DNA of 61,177 nt from Sporichthya sp. (GTDB lineage: Bacteria > Actinomycetota > Actinomycetes > Sporichthyales > Sporichthyaceae): assembly GCF_013815995.1 (NCBI RefSeq), contig NZ_JACDFE010000002.1, forward strand, positions 1 to 61,177. The letters run 5' to 3'. The notes below the pieces were generated by a model that was not told the origin of the DNA, made no database searches, and worked only from the letters and a program-made list of their open reading frames with translations. The position numbers were made by a program, and so were the translations under genes. Shown piece by piece: positions 48,129 to 55,936 of this stretch. The first letter of the stretch is position 1, and every line of letters begins with the position of its first letter.

Positions 48129-49465
48129 TGGCCAACAGAAAATTCGATCCCGAAGTCGACGTCGAGCCACTCACGTCGTGCCCGGCTTTCGCCGTGGACG
48201 GCTGGGACGACGTGGTCGCCACGCTCCGGTCCAAGGACATCGTTCATTCCGCCGCGATCCTGGCCGGCGCGCACCGCGACCCGGAGCCAGGCGGACAGGG
48301 CGAGGTCTGCCTCCGCGAATTCATCGGCAACGCCCTGACGTTCTCGAACGGCGACTCCCATCGCACCCGCCGCCGGGTACTGAACCAACTGGTCCGGCCG
48401 GCCGCGCTGGACGTGTTTCGGGACGAGGTCATCGCGCCGGAGGCGGCAGCGCTGCTGCCCCGCGTTATCCACGGACCGGGCGAGGACGGCAAATACCGAC
48501 TCGACCTGATCAAGTTCTGCGACCGGGTCTTCCTCCACTTCGCCGCGAAGTTCATCGGGCTGGTGGACATCGACACCGACGAGCGGATGGAGCGGCTCCG
48601 GGAGTGCGTCACCCCGCTGTCCAACGCCGTCACCTCAGTGTTCTACAAGGACCGCGCGGCGATCATTGCGCAGGCGCTCGAGGCCAAGGACCAGTACCTG
48701 AAGGAGTTCTACCTCCCCTCGCTGGAAGCGCAGCGCGAGTGGCGGGCCGGCACCGACGGGCGGATCCCCGACGACCTGCCGATGAACTTCCTGCAGCTCG
48801 TGCTCGAGGGTTCGGACCCGCAGTACGCGGATCAGGACCTGGCCATCCGTGACTCGGTGATCCTGTTCGTCGGATCGGTCGCCTCCAGCACGATGGCCAT
48901 CGTCAACACGGTGGCGGACCTGGCCGGCTGGTTCGCCGAACATCCCGAGGACCACGAGCGCCGGACCGACTATGGGTTCCTGTTCGACGCGTTGCAGGAG
49001 TCGTTGCGGCTGCGCTCGCCGTTCTCGCCGTATGTGTTCCGGATGGCCCGTCGCGACACCTCGATCGGTGGTGAGCCGGTCCAGGAGGGCCAGGAGCTCC
49101 ATGTGTCCATCCCGCGCGCCGATCGTGACCCGAGCGTGTGGGGGCCCGACGCGGCCCGATTCAACCCGCGGCGTGAGGTGCCCGAGGATGTCCGCCGGTA
49201 CGGCATCGCATTCGGGGTCGGGGAGCACCTGTGCCTGGGCCAGCGCGTGGTCATGGGCAGTGACGGCACCGGCGGCTCGCACGTTCGGGTCCTGCAGTTG
49301 CTCTACGCCGCCGGGGTCCGGCCGGACCCGGACAATCCACCGGCCGTGATCGAGCGGGCCGACACCGGCGCGAAGTCGGACGGGCTCGACCTGCCGCGCT
49401 GGTACGACTTCCCCGCTGTGCTTGAGGACTGGACGCCGGCTCAGGCCGAGGCGGCGCGCCCATGA
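48128..49465 (+). CDS. Atypical cytochrome P450 (2 of 3 tandem paralogs)
   Basis: LQESLRLRSPFSPY; FGVGEHLCLGQ; ILFVGSVASSTMAI. Confidence 0.85.
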   Translation: MANRKFDPEVDVEPLTSCPAFAVDGWDDVVATLRSKDIVHSAAILAGAHRDPEPGGQGEVCLREFIGNALTFSNGDSHRTRRRVLNQLVRPAALDVFRDEVIAPEAAALLPRVIHGPGEDGKYRLDLIKFCDRVFLHFAAKFIGLVDIDTDERMERLRECVTPLSNAVTSVFYKDRAAIIAQALEAKDQYLKEFYLPSLEAQREWRAGTDGRIPDDLPMNFLQLVLEGSDPQYADQDLAIRDSVILFVGSVASSTMAIVNTVADLAGWFAEHPEDHERRTDYGFLFDALQESLRLRSPFSPYVFRMARRDTSIGGEPVQEGQELHVSIPRADRDPSVWGPDAARFNPRREVPEDVRRYGIAFGVGEHLCLGQRVVMGSDGTGGSHVRVLQLLYAAGVRPDPDNPPAVIERADTGAKSDGLDLPRWYDFPAVLEDWTPAQAEAARP

Positions 49466-49478
49466 GATGGAGGACCCG

Positions 49479-50831
49479 ATGAGCATCCAAGACGACGACG
49501 AGGTGGTCGCGCCGCTCACGTCCTGCCCCGTGGCGCATGTCCGCGGCTCGGCGGCGGCGACGGCTGCGCTGCGCTCGAAGGACCTGCGGAACTCGGACCA
49601 GATGTGGGCCGGGATCTTCCACCAGCCCGGCGTGGAGTCCGAGACCTGCTTGCGTGAGTTCGTGAAGAACGACATCACGTTCACCAATGGGGAAGCCCAT
49701 CGGACCCGGCGCAAGCTGCTCAATCAACTGGTCCGACCTGCCGCCCTGGACCTATTCCGCGACGAGATCCTCGAGCCCCAGTCGGTCACCCTGCTGCCGC
49801 GCTTCGTCACCGGTCCGGATGCCGACGGCCGCTACCGGGCCAACCTCAACCCGTTTTGCGACCGGCTCTTTCTGCACTTCGCGGCGAAGTTCGTCGGCCT
49901 GGTCGGGCTCGACACGGACGACCAGATGGAGCGGCTACGGACGCTCGTCAGCCCGATCACGGCGGCCTTCAGCTCGGCGTTCTACGACAACCGCGCCGAG
50001 ATCCACGCGGCGGCGCTGGATGCCAAGGCGAAGTACATCGAGGAGTACTACTACCCGTCCCTGGAGGCGCAGAGGCTGGCGCTGAAGGAGAAGGACGCCG
50101 CCGGTCCGGACGCTGATCCGGAGCCGATGAACTTCCTGCAGTTGGTGGCCAGCGGAGCGCACCCGGACTACCTGGATGAGCAGCAGGCCATCCGCGAGTC
50201 GCTCATCCTGTTCAACGCATCGGTCGGGACCAGCACCCAGACGATCATCAACTGCGTCGCGGACCTGAGTGCCTGGTTGGAAGAGCACCCCGGGGACCGG
50301 GTTCGGTGCGAGGACGACAAGTTCCTGTTCGCCGCCATGGAAGAGTCCTTGCGGCTGCGGTCTCCGTTCGCCCCGTATCTCTTCCGGCTGGCGGCCCGCG
50401 ATACCCGGATCGGCGATCAGGATGTGATCAAGGGTCAGGAAGTTCATATCTCGATCCCGGCCGCGAACCGGGACACCGCGGTCTGGGGTCCCGATGCGGC
50501 GGCCTTCAACCCGCTCCGCACGACGCCGGGTGATCTGCGGGCCTACGGACTCGGCTTCAGCGTCGGGCCGCACCAATGCCTGGGACAGCGGGTCGTGATG
50601 GGCAGCGACGGAACGGGGGGCGCCCACCTGCGCGTGCTGTCCCGGCTCTTCGCGGTCGGCGTGCGTCCCGATCCCGACAACCCGCCGGCCATCCTGCCGC
50701 GCTCGGCGAAGGTCGTACAGCCGACCGACGATGCAGGCGAGCCGATCGATGTGGTGCGCTGGACGTCGTTCCCGGTGGTGTTCGATCGGTGGGACCCCCA
50801 GGCCGAAGCGGCCAATGCCACGGCTCCCTGA
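49479..50831 (+). CDS. Atypical cytochrome P450 (3 of 3 tandem paralogs)
   Basis: MEESLRLRSPFAPY; FSVGPHQCLGQ; ILFNASVGTSTQTI; ATG 49479. Confidence 0.85.
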   Translation: MSIQDDDEVVAPLTSCPVAHVRGSAAATAALRSKDLRNSDQMWAGIFHQPGVESETCLREFVKNDITFTNGEAHRTRRKLLNQLVRPAALDLFRDEILEPQSVTLLPRFVTGPDADGRYRANLNPFCDRLFLHFAAKFVGLVGLDTDDQMERLRTLVSPITAAFSSAFYDNRAEIHAAALDAKAKYIEEYYYPSLEAQRLALKEKDAAGPDADPEPMNFLQLVASGAHPDYLDEQQAIRESLILFNASVGTSTQTIINCVADLSAWLEEHPGDRVRCEDDKFLFAAMEESLRLRSPFAPYLFRLAARDTRIGDQDVIKGQEVHISIPAANRDTAVWGPDAAAFNPLRTTPGDLRAYGLGFSVGPHQCLGQRVVMGSDGTGGAHLRVLSRLFAVGVRPDPDNPPAILPRSAKVVQPTDDAGEPIDVVRWTSFPVVFDRWDPQAEAANATAP

Positions 50832-50845
50832 GAAGAGGAACGACC

Positions 50846-51427
50846 ATCCCTGATTTCTCGTGGGCCGAGCGCGACGACTGGGAGCGGGCCTGGGACCCGC
50901 TGGTGGCGCAGATCGGGCAGGACTTCTCCGAGGGCTCGTACGACGCCCTCGACGCCATCGAGGCGGGCGCGGTCCGGCGGTTTCTTGAGCCGTTGGAGTT
51001 CGACTGTCCGCTGCATGTCGACGAGCAGGTCGCCGCGGCCCACGGCTATGCGGGGATCATCGCGCCGTACAGCGGCCTGGCGACGTGGATCTCGGCCGGG
51101 CTGTGGAACTCGGGCGACGAGCCGATCTATGCCGGGGCCGACCGCAATGCGCACCCGCGCTGGCGGGTGAATCCGTACCCCACGCCAGGGCCGGACATCA
51201 ACGGACGCACGGCCACCGACCTTCAGTACGACTACGTGCGGCCGTTCGCCGTGGGGGACAAGCTGCGTTCCTGCGGGCGGATCCTGACCTCCGTCACCCC
51301 CAAGGAGACACGAGTCGGCCGCGGCGCTTTCTTGACCTGGGAGTCGAAGGTCGTCAACCAGGTGGACGCGCTGATCGCCGAGGTCCACTTCGGGGTCTAC
51401 AACTACGTCGCCCGCGTGCGCGGGTAG
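50846..51427 (+). CDS. MaoC-like N-terminal (FAS1-like) dehydratase domain protein; start codon uncertain, possibly ATC
   Basis: IPDFSWAERDDWERAWDPLVAQIGQDF...VDEQVAAAHGYAGIIAPYSGLATW; no ATG/GTG/TTG near the aagaggaa RBS. Confidence 0.65.
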   Translation: MPDFSWAERDDWERAWDPLVAQIGQDFSEGSYDALDAIEAGAVRRFLEPLEFDCPLHVDEQVAAAHGYAGIIAPYSGLATWISAGLWNSGDEPIYAGADRNAHPRWRVNPYPTPGPDINGRTATDLQYDYVRPFAVGDKLRSCGRILTSVTPKETRVGRGAFLTWESKVVNQVDALIAEVHFGVYNYVARVRG

Positions 51428-51438
51428 CGGGAGCAGAC

Positions 51439-51897
51439 ATGGCGGACTGGACGTCCCAGCGGTACTGGGAGGACGTGGCGGAGGGCGACAGCCTGCCCGC
51501 GCTGGGCTTCCCGCTGTCCGTGCACCGGCTCATCGTGGCCGCCGGCGCGAGCAAGGACTTCGCGCAGATTCATCACAACACCGAGGTTGCCCGGGCACAG
51601 GGCGCCGGTGACATGTACGCGAGCAACGTGCTGCTGCTCGGTATGTGGGAGCGCGTCGTCCGCGAGTACATCGGTCTGGACGGCGTGATCGTGCGCATCG
51701 GACCGCTGCGGATGAAGCAGTTCGCGACGGCGGGCGAGACGGTGACGGTGCGGGCGAGCGTGACCAGGAAGTGGAGCGAGGACGATCGCGCTCTGGTGGA
51801 GATCGCCCTGCGTTCCGAGATCTCGACCGGCGATGCCGTGACCGGTGTAGTTCGGGTCGCACTGCCGCGGAGAACGCCCGTGGCGCAGACGCCGTGA
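51439..51897 (+). CDS. MaoC family dehydratase
   Basis: YWEDVAEGDSLPALGFPLSVHRLIVAAGASKDFAQIHHNTEVARAQGAGDMYASN. Confidence 0.88.
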   Translation: MADWTSQRYWEDVAEGDSLPALGFPLSVHRLIVAAGASKDFAQIHHNTEVARAQGAGDMYASNVLLLGMWERVVREYIGLDGVIVRIGPLRMKQFATAGETVTVRASVTRKWSEDDRALVEIALRSEISTGDAVTGVVRVALPRRTPVAQTP

Positions 51898-54062
51898 CCA
51901 TCCGGTCCGGCTCAACCGAAGGCGGGTCTCGCGGCGTGGATACGACCAAGGCACTGGACGCGATCATCAATCCGAGTTCGGTCTGCATCATCGGGGCTAC
52001 TGAGGGCACCCGGATGTCGGGCCGATCGCTGACGCACCTTCTCGCCCACGGCTACGGCGGCGAGATCTACCTGGTCAATCCCCGACGCCAGGAGGTGGCA
52101 GGCCGGGTCTGCTACCCCTCGGTGGCGGCATTGCCCGAGGTGCCGGACACCGCGATCATCGTCAGTCCCGCCGCCACCGTGCTGCCCGTGCTGCGGGAGT
52201 GCGCCGAGCGGGGCATCCGGACGGCGACGGTGGTGGCGGCCGGGCTGACCGAAGGTGCGGCGGGCGCCGACGCGGAGCAGTTCCGGACGGCGCTTCGCGC
52301 CACCCTCGATGAGACCGGGATGCGGATCCTCGGCCCCAATACGCCTGGCCTGGTGAACCTTCGCGCGAAGTACGCCCCGCGCGCCGCCTCCCTCGGCCCG
52401 GCCGACACGATGGTTGCCGGAAACCTGGGCATCGTGTCCCAGAGCGGTGCCCTCGGCCTGACCGCGTTGAACAAGGCCGTGCTACACGGCGTGGGTGTCC
52501 ACGCTGTCGTGCACACCGGCAACCAGTTCGACATCGACGTGTGGGATGTCGCGGAGTACTTCCTCCAGGACGACCGCGTCGAGATCATCGCGATGGTCAT
52601 CGAAGGCTTCAAGGACCCCGACCGGTTCCTGGCCGTCGCCGCGGCCGCGCGGGAGGCGCGCAAGCCGATCCTCCTGTTGAAGGTGGGGACGTCCCGGGCC
52701 GGCGCCGCGGTCGTCACCACCCACTCCGGTGCCCTCGCGGGTGAGGCGGCGGTGCATCGCTCCGTGCTGGCCCAGGCGAACGTCGTGCAGGTCGACGACA
52801 TCGATCAGCTGTGGGAGGTCGCCCAGCTCTTCCAGCGATGGGGAGTTCCGCGCGCGCCGATCCGGCGGCTGGCCGTGGCGGCGTTGTCCGGAGGCGAAGC
52901 CGCGATCGCCGCGGACATCGCCGAAGCGAGCGGCTTCGAGCTCCCGCCGCTGTCGTCGGCCACCGTGGCGAAGCTGGAGCCGCTGTTCTCTTTCGCCGAG
53001 TTCGGCAACCCCTTCGACATCACCGCTCAGTTCACCTCCGATCCCTCGCTGATCGACAGCACGCTGTCGGCGCTGGCCGCGGACTCCAACTTCGACGCCC
53101 TGCTCGTCACGCTGTCGAACATGCCGCCCAACGCGGCGACTGATCTGATCGCGACCTGGATCGCCGACCACGCCGAGGACGCCCGACCGGTGGGTGTGGC
53201 CTCCCGGGTCGTGTCCAGCTACGCCCTTCCCACCCGACTCGAGTGGGCGGCTGGGCAGGTGCCGGTGCTCGAAGGTTGCGAACGCTTCGTCGGAGCACTG
53301 CGGCTCTACAGCGACTACGCCGGCAGCCTGGCGGATCGACTCGACCGCCACGTCCGGCGGCGGTCGCAGTCCTGCCAGCACCACGGTGGCGATGGAGCGT
53401 TGGCGGCGGCGCCGCGCATCCTGGGCTATTGGGAGTCGCGCCAGATCCTGGGCGAGCTCGACCTGCCCTTCAACAACGCGGCCATCGTGGCGACGGCCGC
53501 GGATGCCGAGGCGGCGGCATCGCGGATGACGATGCCGGTCACGGTCAAGGCCAGTTCCGTCGACATCGTGCACAAGGCCGCTGTGGGTGCCGTCCACGAC
53601 CTCGTCCCCAGCGCAGCCGAGGTGGGCACGATTGCCGCGGGCATGCTGGCGCGCTGGTGGCCCTCCGGTCCGCCCGCTGTCGCCGCGGGGGAGGGCGTCA
53701 TCGTGGAAGGCTTCGTGCAGTCGCGGCTAGCGGTCTTCGTCGGATGTCGACGCGATCCGGAGTTCGGGCCGATGGTGCTCTTCGGCCTGGGTGGCAGCTA
53801 TGCCGAGGCTTATGGCGACGTACTCAGCGTGCCGTGGCCGAGCGCGGCGGACGAGTTGCCGGTGTTGGTCGAGCGGTCGCGGATCGGTGGGTTGCTCGGA
53901 CGGCTCGCGTCATCGGCGGTGGGCGAACTCGTCCGCCACCTGAGCACGGTGGGTGAGTGGTTCGCCGAACATCCAGACGTCGAGTCGGTGGACCTCAACC
54001 CGCTGCTGGTCAACGGTTCCGGAGAGGGGTGTTTCGTCGACGCCCGGGTTGCGCTCTTCTGA
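51894..54062 (+). CDS. NDP-forming acyl-CoA synthetase, full length (CoA-binding + ATP-grasp)
   Basis: INPSSVCIIGATEGTRMSGRSLTHLLAHGYGGEIYLVNP; IVSQSGALGL; VTVKASSVDIVHKAAVGAVH; VESVDLNPLLV; GTG at 51894. Confidence 0.9.
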   Translation: MTIRSGSTEGGSRGVDTTKALDAIINPSSVCIIGATEGTRMSGRSLTHLLAHGYGGEIYLVNPRRQEVAGRVCYPSVAALPEVPDTAIIVSPAATVLPVLRECAERGIRTATVVAAGLTEGAAGADAEQFRTALRATLDETGMRILGPNTPGLVNLRAKYAPRAASLGPADTMVAGNLGIVSQSGALGLTALNKAVLHGVGVHAVVHTGNQFDIDVWDVAEYFLQDDRVEIIAMVIEGFKDPDRFLAVAAAAREARKPILLLKVGTSRAGAAVVTTHSGALAGEAAVHRSVLAQANVVQVDDIDQLWEVAQLFQRWGVPRAPIRRLAVAALSGGEAAIAADIAEASGFELPPLSSATVAKLEPLFSFAEFGNPFDITAQFTSDPSLIDSTLSALAADSNFDALLVTLSNMPPNAATDLIATWIADHAEDARPVGVASRVVSSYALPTRLEWAAGQVPVLEGCERFVGALRLYSDYAGSLADRLDRHVRRRSQSCQHHGGDGALAAAPRILGYWESRQILGELDLPFNNAAIVATAADAEAAASRMTMPVTVKASSVDIVHKAAVGAVHDLVPSAAEVGTIAAGMLARWWPSGPPAVAAGEGVIVEGFVQSRLAVFVGCRRDPEFGPMVLFGLGGSYAEAYGDVLSVPWPSAADELPVLVERSRIGGLLGRLASSAVGELVRHLSTVGEWFAEHPDVESVDLNPLLVNGSGEGCFVDARVALF

Positions 54063-54117
54063 GCTGCGCGTTGTGCGCGGCCTCACGCGTGGCGTGGCAC
54101 CTGTTATCCGACCCGAA

Positions 54118-54136
54118 CCTAATATATAATGCGAGC
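54118..54136. promoter_or_regulatory. AT-rich regulon motif, site H (upstream of the GntR regulator)
   Basis: CCTAATATATAATGCGAGC. Confidence 0.72.
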
Positions 54137-54161
54137 ATTTCCCTGCGTAGAGAGGACTGCC

Positions 54162-54926
54162 GTGAGCGTCGAGATCTCCTCCGGCCGCTTCACTCGCGAC
54201 CAGCTTCCGGAACAGGTCGCGGCCTACGTGCGCGAACTGATCGTGTCCGGCGAGGTGCGGCCGGGCGAGTTCGTGCGGATGGAACCCATCACGAAAGCGA
54301 TGGGCGTCAGCAACACCCCCGTGCGCGAAGGCTTGCTGGTCCTGCGCAACGAAGGCTTCGTGGAGTTGGTTCCGCGCCGCGGTTTCGTGGTCGCGAAGTT
54401 CACGCGTCAGGATGTGCGTGATCTGTTCTGGGTTCAGGGCATGGTCGCCGGTGAACTCGCAGCGCGCGCCGCCAAGATCGTGACCGAGGAAGAGCTGGCG
54501 GACCTGTCCGACCTGCTCGACCAGTACGAGCGTGCTGTCAACGAAAGCGCGGGCGATCAAGTAGCACGCCTAGGGCACAGCTTTCACCGTCGGATCAACA
54601 TCGCGGCGGATTCTGATCGGCTGACGCTGTTGCTCGGATCGGTCGTCAAGCATCTGACGAACCGCTTCTACGCGGCCATCGAGGGCCACGTCGACGCGAC
54701 TCTGCAGGATCACCCGGCGATCCTGGACGCGCTGCGCAAGCGCAAGCCCGAGGAGGCGCGTCGACTCATGGAGACCCACATCCTCGCCGGCGCGGACCGG
54801 CTGATCGCGTCGCTCGAGGAGCAGGGTCTCTGGACCGACGATGGCGAGGTCAAGGCCGCGGGTCGGAGTGTCGCGTCGGTCGCGTCCGCGAACGGCCGCG
54901 CCCCTCGACGCCGGACCTCGGGCTGA
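54162..54926 (+). CDS. GntR family transcriptional regulator (FCD-type C-terminal domain)
   Basis: VAAYVRELIVSGEVRPGEFVRMEPITKAMGVSNTPVREGLLVLRNEGFVELVPRRGFVV wHTH; FCD region LGHSFHRRINIAAD...; GTG 54162 with agaggac RBS. Confidence 0.92.
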   Translation: MSVEISSGRFTRDQLPEQVAAYVRELIVSGEVRPGEFVRMEPITKAMGVSNTPVREGLLVLRNEGFVELVPRRGFVVAKFTRQDVRDLFWVQGMVAGELAARAAKIVTEEELADLSDLLDQYERAVNESAGDQVARLGHSFHRRINIAADSDRLTLLLGSVVKHLTNRFYAAIEGHVDATLQDHPAILDALRKRKPEEARRLMETHILAGADRLIASLEEQGLWTDDGEVKAAGRSVASVASANGRAPRRRTSG

Positions 54927-54938
54927 GGTCCGGCCGCG

Positions 54939-55814
54939 CTACCAGTCGGCGAAGAAGGACGACGCCTCCGTGAGGACGGCATCCATCCCCAGATCACCGA
55001 GGAAGAGCTGGCTGTAGGCGAGCACCTGGGCTGCCTGTTCCTTGGTCACTCCGAAGTGCCGCGCCATGTACAGGGCTCGGCGCAGGGCGTCCGGCTGTTT
55101 CCAACAGGCCGCGAGCTGCACCTGGCACAACGCGATGAACTGCGTCGGCAGCGCCCCGGAAAAGCTCGTCTCGAACCGGGCACGGAAGCCGATCAACGCC
55201 AGCGGGAAGTGCTCGCCGAAGAAGGCAACGTACGGCGGCACCTCCCCCTGCACCCTCTCGTGCCACCGCGTGATCGCGGCGATGTCGGCCGGGTCCACCT
55301 CGGTGGCGCCGTCGTAGTCCTCGAAGTCCACGCCACTGCGGAATGCCTCGCTGTCGGAAGCCCATCCCTGCGGCCAGGGCAGTCCGGGGCCGTCATCGGC
55401 GGGGGACCAGCTCGCCAGCAGTGGCTGACACACACGCGCCGCCGTGGCCATCCCACTCATGCCGGAGTGCAACCAGGCCATCGAGAGGATGTCGGCGACT
55501 TCGTCCCGTCGGCCACCGATGCGCTTGGCCAGGAACAGGTCGGCGGCGATCCCTTCGGGGTAGCCGATCACCGTGTTGTAGTGGCCGGCGATCATCGAAC
55601 ACACCGGGGGATTGGGCATGCCGGAGGCCAGTCCCATGCCCTGGGTCACGATGTCGGCGACGAGACGGAACCGCTTGAGGGTGTCGGGCCGCAGGTCGTG
55701 CATCATCGGGATGAAGCCGAAGACCTCGTCGAGCTTGCCCGGACCCAGCAGGGCGTCGTAGCGCCCGACGAGCCCGGTCCACTCCTGGTCGCTGAAGCTG
55801 GTTGTCCAGTCCAT
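54939..55814 (-). CDS. Uncharacterised helical protein (possibly AhpD/CMD-like, no CxxC)
   Basis: 291 aa; RFRLVADIVTQG...AADLFLAKRIGGRRDEVADILSMAWLHSGMSGMATAARVC. Confidence 0.6.
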   Translation of the reverse strand: MDWTTSFSDQEWTGLVGRYDALLGPGKLDEVFGFIPMMHDLRPDTLKRFRLVADIVTQGMGLASGMPNPPVCSMIAGHYNTVIGYPEGIAADLFLAKRIGGRRDEVADILSMAWLHSGMSGMATAARVCQPLLASWSPADDGPGLPWPQGWASDSEAFRSGVDFEDYDGATEVDPADIAAITRWHERVQGEVPPYVAFFGEHFPLALIGFRARFETSFSGALPTQFIALCQVQLAACWKQPDALRRALYMARHFGVTKEQAAQVLAYSQLFLGDLGMDAVLTEASSFFADW

Positions 55815-55857
55815 CGGCGTGCGCCTTCCCGGATCGTTCGGGGACCTTGCCCGTCCC

Positions 55858-55880
55858 GGTCATATCATATATTTTGTGAC
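55858..55880. promoter_or_regulatory. AT-rich regulon motif, site I (divergent promoter)
   Basis: GGTCATATCATATATTTTGTGAC. Confidence 0.72.
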
Positions 55881-55936
55881 TGCTGCCCGGCGCGATCGTC
55901 GGTTTGCGAGGACGCTGAGGCTCGGAAGGACGCCGG

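Noticed and set aside
46377-48170. 597-aa minus-strand ORF spanning a P450
   Set aside because: Antisense to KstD-like and P450 genes; no motif support.
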